Notes under the pieces: model-generated
The model's input: the letters and a program-made list of their open reading frames with translations, nothing else
Database searches by the model: none
Told to the model about the DNA's origin: nothing
Assembly: GCA_003240775.1 (NCBI GenBank)
Contig: QFNI01000104.1
Span: 1 to 5,514, forward strand
Reading direction: 5' to 3'
DNA from: Mesorhizobium amorphae
GTDB lineage: Bacteria; Pseudomonadota; Alphaproteobacteria; Rhizobiales; Rhizobiaceae
DNA: 5,514 nucleotides
Shown here: piece by piece, positions 1 through 5,514 of the stretch
How positions within the stretch are numbered: position 1 is the stretch's first letter
How the letters are laid out: each line of letters begins with the position of its first letter
Made by a program: the position numbers and the translations under genes

Positions 1-330
1 CTGGCCGAGATCGCTGCGCAGATCGATCCCGCTTTCGCGGCCCGTATCGTCCTGGTGACGGATCGCGACATCGACCCGGTCGAGGTGCGCAACGCGACCC
101 TCCTCAACCGGCTCGGCCCCGTATGTCCCGACGCGTTGGCCGCCGTGACCAGTGTCGTTCGAACGATGGGGGGCGCGTCGCCCATCGGCGCCATCGCCAA
201 GGCTTCCGGCGCTGGCTGTGCCGGGGCGCGGGCGGTCCTGAGCCTGGTTCGGGACGGCGCGCTCGCGCCGCACGGACGTTCGCCGATCACGCCGGACACC
301 CTGGTCGCCCCGACGGGGGTGGCCGCATGA
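1..330 (+). CDS. tnsA: TnsA-like heteromeric transposase endonuclease, 3' part (start outside window)
   Basis: The frame is open from base 1 to the TGA at 328-330, giving the last 109 residues of a protein whose start lies upstream. The segment IVLVTDRDIDPVEVRNATLL resembles the 'vTe.di....l.N..lL' stretch that closes the nuclease domain of TnsA proteins. After it comes an alanine-rich region that reads as a winged helix (SPIGAIAKASGAGCAGARAV, then LVRDGAL), the usual TnsA C-terminal domain that contacts TnsB/TnsC. TnsA is a restriction-like nuclease that cuts the 5' strands at the transposon ends, turning TnsB joining into cut-and-paste transposition. Its catalytic acidic and lysine residues would be encoded upstream and cannot be checked. 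The stop overlaps the next start in ATGA, as expected for a tnsA-tnsB pair. The call rests on motif resemblance plus position; the winged helix alone would fit other DNA-binding proteins. Confidence 0.7.
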   Translation: MAEIAAQIDPAFAARIVLVTDRDIDPVEVRNATLLNRLGPVCPDALAAVTSVVRTMGGASPIGAIAKASGAGCAGARAVLSLVRDGALAPHGRSPITPDTLVAPTGVAA

Positions 331-2429
331 GCACTCTTCCGCGCGCCGTCCCCGCGTGGCGGCTCTCCAGGCATGATTGCGTGATTATCGGCGGCGTCCC
401 GCACGAGGTCGGACACGCGACCGAGGGCGGCTACGTCCTCGTCCGCCCCGGACGGGACGGCCTGTCAGTCCAGATCTCGCATCATGACCTGGCCCGCCGG
501 TTATCCGAAGACGTCGAGATCCGGCGTGACCATTACGCGCCGCACGGCGCGGCCAATACCGACGCGGCCTGCCTGTCACGGCTCGGCGGCCGGCAGATGG
601 ACGTGATCAGGCGGCGCAACGCCTACGTCCAGGCCTTCCTCGACATGGAGGCGGCCGGCAAGCTGTCCCGGACGGACGCGGCGCTCTACGCCGCGATGGG
701 CCGGATGACCCGGGCCGCGAACGAGATCGTGCGCGGCGAGGCCGGATACACCGGGGACCGCAAGTGCCATGTCCCTCCCTCGCCCAGGACCCTGCGGCGC
801 TGGGTGCGCGATTTCGAACGCGGCGGCGGGCTGCCCGCGCTGATCGACGGCCGCAACCGGTCCGGCCGCCACGGCTCGCACTTCCCGCCGGAGGCGCGCG
901 CGATCCTCGCCGCCGTGGCGGCCGGATACGGAGACCCCTTGCGGCCGACCAAGGAGGAGATCCATCGCCGCGTGGTTCGAGCGTTCACGAGCCGGAATGA
1001 CGAACTTCGCGCGGCGGGCGACCCCGAACTGCCCGTCCCGTCCCGCAAGGCCACCGGCCAGGCGATCGCGCGCCTGGACCCGTTCGAGATCGACGTGAAG
1101 CGCCTGGGCCAGGCGGCGGCGCTGCGCAAGCATCGCGCCGTCTCCGCCGGCCTCGCGCCGACCCGGCTCCTGGAGCGGGTCGAGATCGACGAGTGGCTGG
1201 TCGATCTGCTGACCCTGATTTCCGATATGGGCCTCGGGGACCTTCTGGACGAGTCCGGCATTGGAGACCGCGCCAAAACCGAAAGGCTCTGGCTCTCGGT
1301 GGCGATCGACGCGACCTCGCGCTGCATCGTCGCGATGAAGCTCGACAAGTCCCCCACCGCCGCGACGGCGTTGCGCACCCTGGAGCTGGTCACGCTCGAC
1401 AAGGGCCCCTGGGCGAACGCGGTCGGCGCCCTCTCCCCCTGGGACATGCATGGCACGCCGGAGCTGGTCGTCACCGATTGCGGCGCGGCCTACAAGTCCG
1501 CCGAGTTCCGGGCCGCCTGCCATGACCTGCGGATCGCGGTGGAACGGGCGCCGGCGGGCACGCCCTGGATGCGGCCCTATATCGAGCGGGTGTTTCGCAG
1601 CATCGGCACGGACCTGCTGGCCCGGCTGACGGGCCGCACCTTCGGCAACGTGCTCGAACGCGGCGACGCGGACATTGAGGCCCCCGCCGCCCTGACGGCG
1701 GATGATCTCGGCCGCGCCCTGATCCGCTGGGTGGTGGACGTCTATCACAACCGGCCTCACGCGGGGCTCGCCGGACGGACCCCGCTTCAGGTATGGCGAG
1801 CGCTCAGCGCCGACGACCAGTTCGGGGTGATCCCGCCGCCGGACGCTCGCCTGCGGCGGCTCGTTTTCGGCGTTCGCCTCTCGCGCGTGCCCCAAAGCGG
1901 CGGGGTCAGCGTGATGGGGGTCCGGTATCAGAGCCGCGAACTTGCGGCCTGGCGCGTCCGGAACCCGGGGCGAACGTTGGAGGTCAGGTGGTCGCCCGAG
2001 GATCTGGGCCGGATCGAGGCGGATTTCGGAGCGGGCTGGGACGGGGTCCCGGCCGCTGATCCCCGATTCAGAGGGGTGACCGCGGCCGCCTGGGAGCTCG
2101 TGGTTCGGCGCGTTCGCGCATCGGGGCTCCGGAGCGCGGCGGCGGCCGGCGTTGCGGTCAATGAGGCGCTGGAGGAGATCGACCGGATCAACGACGACGC
2201 CTGCCGCGCCGCCGGGATCACGTCCCGAAACTGGACGACGGAAGCGTTGGGGCGCGCGGAGGCGCGCCTCTTCACGGGGTTCCCGGCCCTCCCCGCCGAG
2301 GCCGCGGATGCCCGAGCGGGCGATATCCTCGCCGGCGGGTTCGTGGCCGGCGGCGAGCCGCGTGCCGGGCGGCAGGGCGGTCCCGGCCGGGCGGGCGGCT
2401 GGCGTTTGCGGGAGGCTGACGATGAGTGA
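327..2429 (+). CDS. tnsB: TnsB/TniA-family DDE transposase (rve superfamily)
   Basis: A 700-residue transposase that should bind the element ends and carry out 3'-end cleavage and strand transfer. In order it has an N-terminal region (about 1-70), a helix-turn-helix around 149-175 with the motif SPRTLRRWVRDF, a retroviral-integrase-like catalytic core (about 280-430), and a beta-barrel-like domain (about 510-560, GVSVMGVRYQS). The catalytic triad is D288 (VEIDEW), D384 (VVTDCGAAY) and E420 (YIERVF), with the classic 35 residues between the last two. VVDVYHNRPHAGL (469-481) is the typical post-core motif. The tail is Gly/Arg-rich and ends in acidic residues; in relatives the TnsB C-terminus docks on TnsC. 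I chose the ATG at 327 because it overlaps the tnsA stop and follows a G-rich possible ribosome site (315-322); the frame is open back to an ATG at 123, but that would overlap tnsA. Cys follows D384 where Asn is commoner. Confidence 0.93.
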   Translation: MSTLPRAVPAWRLSRHDCVIIGGVPHEVGHATEGGYVLVRPGRDGLSVQISHHDLARRLSEDVEIRRDHYAPHGAANTDAACLSRLGGRQMDVIRRRNAYVQAFLDMEAAGKLSRTDAALYAAMGRMTRAANEIVRGEAGYTGDRKCHVPPSPRTLRRWVRDFERGGGLPALIDGRNRSGRHGSHFPPEARAILAAVAAGYGDPLRPTKEEIHRRVVRAFTSRNDELRAAGDPELPVPSRKATGQAIARLDPFEIDVKRLGQAAALRKHRAVSAGLAPTRLLERVEIDEWLVDLLTLISDMGLGDLLDESGIGDRAKTERLWLSVAIDATSRCIVAMKLDKSPTAATALRTLELVTLDKGPWANAVGALSPWDMHGTPELVVTDCGAAYKSAEFRAACHDLRIAVERAPAGTPWMRPYIERVFRSIGTDLLARLTGRTFGNVLERGDADIEAPAALTADDLGRALIRWVVDVYHNRPHAGLAGRTPLQVWRALSADDQFGVIPPPDARLRRLVFGVRLSRVPQSGGVSVMGVRYQSRELAAWRVRNPGRTLEVRWSPEDLGRIEADFGAGWDGVPAADPRFRGVTAAAWELVVRRVRASGLRSAAAAGVAVNEALEEIDRINDDACRAAGITSRNWTTEALGRAEARLFTGFPALPAEAADARAGDILAGGFVAGGEPRAGRQGGPGRAGGWRLREADDE
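2410..2415 (+). promoter_or_regulatory. Ribosome binding site of tnsC
   Basis: GGGAGG lies six bases before the ATG at 2422, inside the last codons of the transposase gene. It fixes the tnsC start at 2422 and rejects in-frame upstream starts such as the ATG at 2152, which would overlap the transposase by some 280 bases. Confidence 0.75.
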
Positions 2430-3324
2430 CTTTTCCCGCTCCCGCATGGACCGCCTCAGATCCCTTTACGTCGAGAGGGATCGTGACTCGGACTTCAGGC
2501 GGCACATGGGGGCGCTTCTGACGTCCGGCGAAGATCCGGCTCAGCCGCTTCGCCCCCGGCTCTTCGGCGCCACGCGCGAGACGCGCGGCCTCGTGGTCAC
2601 CGGCGCGCCCGGCCAAGGCAAGACCTCGCTGGTGGCACGCGGGCTTCGCGACCTGCTAGGCCCGGCGGCCGGGCCGGCCGCCATGCCGACCCTCGCCATC
2701 GACGTGCCGAGCCCCGCGACGCTCAAAAGCCTCGGCGCGGAGATCATCCGCGTGACCGGCCTGGACATGTCCGGCGCGCGCGACCCGCAACACAAGATCT
2801 GGGAACGGGTGAGGCATCGGATGGCCCTCTTCGGGGTGGTGGTCCTTTGGATAGACGAGGCGCATGACGTGTTCCGGACCGGCCTCCCGAGGGAGCGCCA
2901 CGGCATCCTGAACACGATCAAGACCCTGATGAAAGGGGATCATGCCGTCGTCCCCGTGCCTTCGGGGCTGCCCATGCTGGAGGACGCTGTGCGTTCCGAC
3001 GAGCAGGTGTCGCGCAGGATGGCCAAGCTCTCGCTCCGGCCGGTGACCTGGGAGTGCGACGGGCGTGACCTTATGGAGCTTGCGACGGGCTACTGCGACA
3101 GGGCGGGGCTCGCGTCCGACATGAGCGAGGCCGATCTGCTGGCGCTGGCCCGGGCGGCCGATTACGGGTTCGGCCGCATGATCGAGGGCGTTCTCGACGC
3201 GATCGAACTCGCCGGCCAGGAAAGAGCGACCTCGGTCGACCGTCAGCATCTCGCAGAGTCCTGGGGGTTCCGGGAGGGGGTCCCGTTCGACGCCAACCCG
3301 TTTCTGGGGATGGGTAAAGAATGA
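2422..3324 (+). CDS. tnsC: TnsC/TniB-family AAA+ transposition regulator ATPase
   Basis: A 300-residue ATPase, close to the usual TniB length and shorter than Tn7 TnsC. The Walker A motif is GAPGQGKTS (61-69, with K67 and T68). Walker B is VVLWIDEAHDVF (140-151, with D145 and E146). The stretch HAVVPVPSGLP (174-184) occupies the sensor-1 position, DEQVSRRM (193-200) looks like the arginine-finger segment, and YGFGRMIEGVLDAIELA (248-264) the sensor-2 region. In this family the protein forms ATP-dependent filaments or rings on DNA, receives the target signal from TniQ and recruits or activates the transposase. Its ATG sits inside the transposase stop as ATGAGTGA (8-base overlap), and its own stop overlaps the tniQ start by four bases, so the genes are probably translationally coupled. 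Sensor-1 reads SG where relatives often have G followed by a small polar residue; this does not look disabling. Confidence 0.92.
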   Translation: MSDFSRSRMDRLRSLYVERDRDSDFRRHMGALLTSGEDPAQPLRPRLFGATRETRGLVVTGAPGQGKTSLVARGLRDLLGPAAGPAAMPTLAIDVPSPATLKSLGAEIIRVTGLDMSGARDPQHKIWERVRHRMALFGVVVLWIDEAHDVFRTGLPRERHGILNTIKTLMKGDHAVVPVPSGLPMLEDAVRSDEQVSRRMAKLSLRPVTWECDGRDLMELATGYCDRAGLASDMSEADLLALARAADYGFGRMIEGVLDAIELAGQERATSVDRQHLAESWGFREGVPFDANPFLGMGKE

Positions 3325-5183
3325 CCGTTCCTGAAAGGCTCTTCCCGACGCTGCCCAGACGGGCGGGCGAGTCCCCCTCCTCATGGCTCTCCCGGCTGGC
3401 GAGCTTTCACGTCGGGGCGTCGGCGCACGATTTTTGCAGACTGGTCGGCCTTTCCCGCGCCGGCGTCTGCCGCGGCGAAAAGACGGCGCTCGCCGCGCTC
3501 GCCGAGGTGGGCGGCGAGCCGGTCGAGTCCCTTGGCCATGACGCGCTGATCCGCACGACCCGATCAAGATACCTGTTCCGCGGGCACGCCCTCTGCTCCC
3601 GCACCGTTATCGCGGGGCCTGTCCGCTTCTGTCCGGCCTGTATGGAGGAGGACGCGTCGGACCATCCGCATCACTTGGGCGCCCCCTGGGCGCACCGGAC
3701 GATATGGCAGATCAGGACATGTCGCGTCTGCTCGCGTCACCGTTTGGCGCTTACCGACATCGACGCGTCAGACGCCCGGTCGGCGATGGCCGACTTTCCC
3801 GCACTGATCGGCCGGGACCCGGGCATGATCTCACGGGCCCTGAGACTGGCAACGGAGGAAAGCCCCCTCCAGACCTATGTCGAGGATCGGCTGAATGGTG
3901 CCCGGGGCCAGCCCTTCCTGGACGCCCACGAGCTCAGGGACGCGATCAACGTGACGGAAATGATCGGCGTGGTCGCGACGCGCGGCGTCAACGTCAATCA
4001 CGAGGACGCGGCTTCCGCGACGTCTGAAGAGGCACGTGCCGGGTTCACGATCATGAACGGAGGGCCTGACGGGCTACACGCTTTTTTGGACCGGATCGCC
4101 AGCGACGCAACGGGTCGCGGGATGAAGCGGTTCGCGCCACGCGCCACCTTCGGCGCCCTGCACGACTTCTTCGCCAAGGCTGGACCGGGCAGATCGGCAG
4201 ATCCGTCGCGAAGCGTCTTCCGGGACGCCATGTTCAGGGCGTTCCCGTATGATGAGGGCACTAATGTGGGTGGGGAGCCGGCACCCGCGCCGGACGGAGT
4301 GACGCTTCGTCGCGCGGGCCGAACATCAGCCGCTCATCCGAAGCGCTTCAGGCGCGCGCTGGAGGCCGAGGGGATGATCTCGCCTGACGACGCTCGGACG
4401 CCGAACTTCATTCTCCTGGATTCGGCGGGCGCGGAAATACTGGCCAAGGATCTGAGCAGCGCGCTGCGGTTCATCGATCTTCCCGGATATCTCGGCTGCT
4501 CTCGCAGTGTCGCGAAATCCCTCCTCGACGCGGGCGTCATCGCCCCGATCGGGAACGGTCGTGCCGGCCTGCGCCGAACCGGTTATCGGAGATCCGAGAT
4601 GGACATGTTTCTGCGGGACGTTGCGACACGGGCTGAGGCGCAAGCCGCTGAGGTCTCCGGATGGACAAATCTCTCGGCGGTGTCACGGCAAACCGGCGTG
4701 TCCAGCGGTCGCGTCATCGAGGCAGTCCTGAACGGCGGGCTTGCCGACATTCGGGCGATTACCGCGAAAGGCCGTCGCCTCGACGCTCTGCGGTTTCGCA
4801 GCGAGGCCGTGCGGGAGGCCCTGACATCGCCCGAGCATCCTGACGAGATCTGCGTCAGTTCCGCCGCCGCGTTCCTGCGAACCTCCCCCGAGGTGGTGAT
4901 CAGGCTCGCCTCGCCTGATCTGGCTCCTGCCGGGCTTAGAGAGGCCCGACGTGTCCGCTGGAACGGCGGAGAGCGTCCGGTTTTTCGACGGCAGGACCTG
5001 GAGATATTCGCCGGAAGATACGTCTTTATGACCGACGAGGCGCGCATCCTGAGGCTTTTCCCGTCCGAGGCCGTCCGGAGGCTCGATGCGGCCCACATCT
5101 CGCCCGCGTTTCCCGCGAAGCGCGTTCGCGCAAGGATTTACCGGCGCGAACCACGCTTCTTCGAGGCGATACGTAACGCTTGA
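3321..5183 (+). CDS. tniQ: TniQ/TnsD-family target-selection protein with long C-terminal helix-turn-helix series
   Basis: A 620-residue protein. The N-terminus has the TniQ signature: LFPTLPRRAGESPSSWLSRL (7-26), then a probable zinc site made of CPAC (C104, C107) and CRVCSRH (C137, H140, with C134 as an extra candidate). TniQ proteins choose the insertion site and hand it to TnsC. This one is much longer than minimal TniQ and nearer to TnsD, the form that binds a specific DNA site. Residues about 383-434, 447-500, 508-565 and 570-617 each read as a short helix-turn-helix unit: a small-residue helix, a turn, a 'recognition' helix, then a loop ending in a basic 'R(x)YRR' or 'FRRxDLEIF' segment. 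Residues 335-380 may be a fifth, weaker unit. The start at 3321 overlaps the tnsC stop (ATGA). No target sequence can be deduced from the window. Family assignment is firm; site-specific targeting is inferred. Confidence 0.88.
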   Translation: MTVPERLFPTLPRRAGESPSSWLSRLASFHVGASAHDFCRLVGLSRAGVCRGEKTALAALAEVGGEPVESLGHDALIRTTRSRYLFRGHALCSRTVIAGPVRFCPACMEEDASDHPHHLGAPWAHRTIWQIRTCRVCSRHRLALTDIDASDARSAMADFPALIGRDPGMISRALRLATEESPLQTYVEDRLNGARGQPFLDAHELRDAINVTEMIGVVATRGVNVNHEDAASATSEEARAGFTIMNGGPDGLHAFLDRIASDATGRGMKRFAPRATFGALHDFFAKAGPGRSADPSRSVFRDAMFRAFPYDEGTNVGGEPAPAPDGVTLRRAGRTSAAHPKRFRRALEAEGMISPDDARTPNFILLDSAGAEILAKDLSSALRFIDLPGYLGCSRSVAKSLLDAGVIAPIGNGRAGLRRTGYRRSEMDMFLRDVATRAEAQAAEVSGWTNLSAVSRQTGVSSGRVIEAVLNGGLADIRAITAKGRRLDALRFRSEAVREALTSPEHPDEICVSSAAAFLRTSPEVVIRLASPDLAPAGLREARRVRWNGGERPVFRRQDLEIFAGRYVFMTDEARILRLFPSEAVRRLDAAHISPAFPAKRVRARIYRREPRFFEAIRNA

Positions 5184-5204
5184 CCCGAAGGCGTCGAAAA
5201 GGCT

Positions 5205-5233
5205 AAACTGCGCTTGAAAGAGCGCGGTTTTTT
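5205..5233 (+). terminator. Intrinsic terminator after tniQ
   Basis: Twenty-one bases after the tniQ stop, AAACTGCGCT (5205-5214) can pair with AGCGCGGTTT (5221-5230) around a TGAAAG loop. This gives a ten-base-pair stem with one G-U pair, and a run of six T (5228-5233) sits at its 3' side. It would end the transposition operon's transcript. A perfect palindrome, CTTGCGCAAG (5234-5243), follows directly and could be a separate protein site. Confidence 0.8.
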
Positions 5234-5249
5234 CTTGCGCAAGTCCGGA

Positions 5250-5281
5250 AAGTGGACAGATTTCAGGGACATAATGGTCAT
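5250..5281 (+). repeat. Pair of right-facing AATGGNCA-type repeats (candidate TnsB-binding sites)
   Basis: AGTGGACA (5251-5258) and AATGGTCA (5273-5280) start 22 bp apart, about two turns of the helix. The shared form is A-R-T-G-G-W-C-A. Tn7-like ends carry several roughly 20-bp transposase-binding repeats in one orientation, with termini reading TGT...ACA; on the + strand a right-hand end would show repeats ending in CA, as here. Position just outside the operon supports the idea, but the sites are short and binding is inferred. Confidence 0.4.
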
Positions 5282-5283
5282 GT

Positions 5284-5302
5284 ATCGAGCTTTCTGCTCG
5301 GT
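5284..5302 (+). other. Short hairpin between repeats
   Basis: CGAGC (5286-5290) and GCTCG (5296-5300) pair around TTTCT; A-T and T-G pairs extend the stem to seven. No T run follows directly, so it is a poor terminator. It lies in the 53-bp gap between two repeat copies. Function unknown. Confidence 0.3.
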
Positions 5303-5325
5303 AAACTATTGTTTTTCTCAATCTA

Positions 5326-5334
5326 AATGGTCAT
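5326..5334 (+). repeat. Third right-facing repeat AATGGTCAT
   Basis: Identical over nine bases to 5273-5281 and in the same orientation, 53 bp further on (about five helical turns). It is followed by a T run. This is the strongest single repeat match in the non-coding stretch and, with the pair to its left, could form the subterminal binding-site series of the Tn7-like element. Confidence 0.4.
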
Positions 5335-5378
5335 TTTTTGGGTGAGGTAACAGCTGACCGTGTCGCGTAACCCATAAA

Positions 5379-5410
5379 TTGGCCATTCTAGAGGGCGAGT
5401 TGTCCATTCT
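5379..5410 (-). repeat. Pair of left-facing repeats TTGKCCATTCT
   Basis: TTGGCCATTCT (5379-5389) and TTGTCCATTCT (5400-5410) differ at one base and start 21 bp apart. Their reverse complements, AATGGCCAA and AATGGACAA, match the core of the three repeats to the left, so orientation flips between 5334 and 5379. The second copy begins the probable left end of the downstream IS (TGT at 5401), so it may be that element's terminal repeat. Alternatively both copies may belong to the Tn7-like end. Confidence 0.4.
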
Positions 5411-5460
5411 CGCCGGCTAGCTGTTTGATCCCACGGTTTGATGGTGCGGTCCTTTCTTGG

Positions 5461-5478
5461 GAATGGAAGGAGGCATTC
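5461..5478 (+). promoter_or_regulatory. IS transposase ribosome site within a small hairpin loop
   Basis: GAATG (5461-5465) and CATTC (5474-5478) are inverted repeats, and the eight-base loop holds the ribosome site AAGGAGG (5467-5473). The 3' arm also contains the first base of the possible CTG start. The stem is short, so any effect on translation is speculative. The ribosome site supports starting at the CTG (5478) over the ATG (5463), which would place it inside the gene. Confidence 0.4.
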
Positions 5479-5514
5479 TGGGCCAAGTTCGTCACGGGAG
5501 CGCCAAGACCACGC
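5463..5514 (+). CDS. IS481-family transposase, N-terminus only (3' end outside window)
   Basis: From the ATG at 5463 the frame reads MEGGILGQVRHGSAKTT and then leaves the window. The stretch GQVRHGSAKTT is, from memory and not from a search, very close to the N-terminus of a widespread IS481-family transposase (typically MGQVxHGSATTT) that precedes a helix-turn-helix and a DDE core. The true start may be the CTG at 5478, since AAGGAGG (5467-5473) lies four bases before it and family members begin at the matching Met-Gly-Gln-Val; the ATG at 5463 is given as the outer limit. The gene is on the same strand as the Tn7-like operon but separated from it by a terminator and 279 bases. Only 17 residues are visible, so intactness cannot be judged. 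Confidence 0.6.
   Translation, partial: MEGGILGQVRHGSAKTT

Larger units (their letters stand above)
1..5400 (+). mobile_element. Tn7-like transposon (tnsA-tnsB-tnsC-tniQ), partial
   Basis: The four genes in this order and on one strand are the core machinery of a Tn7-like element. The end beside tnsA is outside the window. The end beyond tniQ is probably within 5240-5400, where short repeats occur, but no terminal dinucleotide or target duplication can be identified, so the right coordinate is only an upper bound. No cargo, Cas gene or CRISPR array is visible between tniQ and the next element. A TnsA gene sets it apart from TniA/TniB/TniQ elements of the Tn5053 type, which lack it and move by a replicative route. 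Confidence 0.8.
5401..5514 (+). mobile_element. Probable IS481-family insertion sequence, left end (continues past window)
   Basis: A transposase start of IS481 type begins at 5463 or 5478, and IS481 elements usually begin with TGT within about a hundred bases of their gene. TGTCCATTCTCG at 5401 is a fitting terminus. The boundary is a guess: TGTCGCG at 5361 is another TGT, and the other end and the target duplication lie outside the window. Confidence 0.5.

Noticed and set aside
123..326. Possible N-terminal extension of the transposase from the ATG at 123
   Set aside because: It would overlap the tnsA frame by 208 bases and encode a low-complexity Arg/Gly-rich stretch; the ATG at 327 overlaps the tnsA stop as in coupled genes.
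2152..2421. Upstream extension of the ATPase gene to the ATG at 2152
   Set aside because: It lies wholly within the transposase gene and encodes an Arg/Ser/Pro-rich sequence unlike TniB; a good ribosome site precedes the ATG at 2422.
576..2447. Very long open frame (623 codons) on the minus strand across the transposase gene
   Set aside because: It lies exactly opposite a clear DDE transposase, its translation is rich in Arg, Gly, Pro and Ala with no recognisable motif, and such antisense frames are expected in DNA this GC-rich.
2656..3567. Open minus-strand frame of 303 codons across the tnsC-tniQ junction
   Set aside because: Opposite two well-supported genes, Arg/Pro-rich and without family motifs; a shadow of high GC content.
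5253..5275. Promoter with TGGACA and CATAAT boxes
   Set aside because: The gap between the boxes is only 11 bases, too short for a sigma-70 promoter, and no gene follows directly.
4683..5321. Minus-strand open frame of 212 codons beginning in the non-coding stretch
   Set aside because: Most of it is opposite tniQ; the part outside crosses the terminator and repeats, and no ribosome site or family resemblance is seen.
5184..5400. CRISPR array or guide RNA after tniQ
   Set aside because: The repeats are only 8-11 bases long, unevenly spaced and change orientation; there are no regular spacers and no Cas gene in view.

Overview
The window is high-GC DNA, except for an AT-richer stretch at about 5184-5400. 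Gene style and codon use suggest an alphaproteobacterium, perhaps of the Rhodobacterales. That assignment rests on composition and on the resemblance of the last partial gene to an IS transposase common in that group; no taxonomic marker is present.

Positions 1-5183 hold a tightly coupled four-gene transposition operon on the + strand, with every stop overlapping or touching the next start. The order is a TnsA-type endonuclease (3' part only), a TnsB/TniA-family DDE transposase (700 aa, catalytic triad D288-D384-E420), a TnsC/TniB-family AAA+ ATPase (300 aa) and a TniQ/TnsD-family target-selection protein (620 aa). This is the core of a Tn7-like element. TnsB should bind the ends and cut and join the 3' strands, TnsA should cut the 5' strands so that the element moves by cut-and-paste, TnsC should link the transposase to the target complex, and TniQ should mark the target. 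No CRISPR array, Cas gene or cargo gene is visible, and all four visible reading frames are intact.

The most notable feature is the C-terminal half of TniQ. After the usual N-terminal zinc-binding TniQ domain it seems to carry a series of four or perhaps five short helix-turn-helix-like units, as if built to read a long DNA site.

After tniQ comes an intrinsic terminator (5205-5233), then a non-coding stretch with short repeats of the form AATGGNCA. Three face right (5251, 5273, 5326) and two face left (5380, 5401), with 21-22 bp spacing inside each close pair. The right-facing ones are candidate TnsB-binding sites at one end of the element. From about 5401 the sequence looks like the left end of a second mobile element. 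It leads into the first codons of a probable IS481-family transposase that runs off the window. The exact boundary between the two elements is not resolved.
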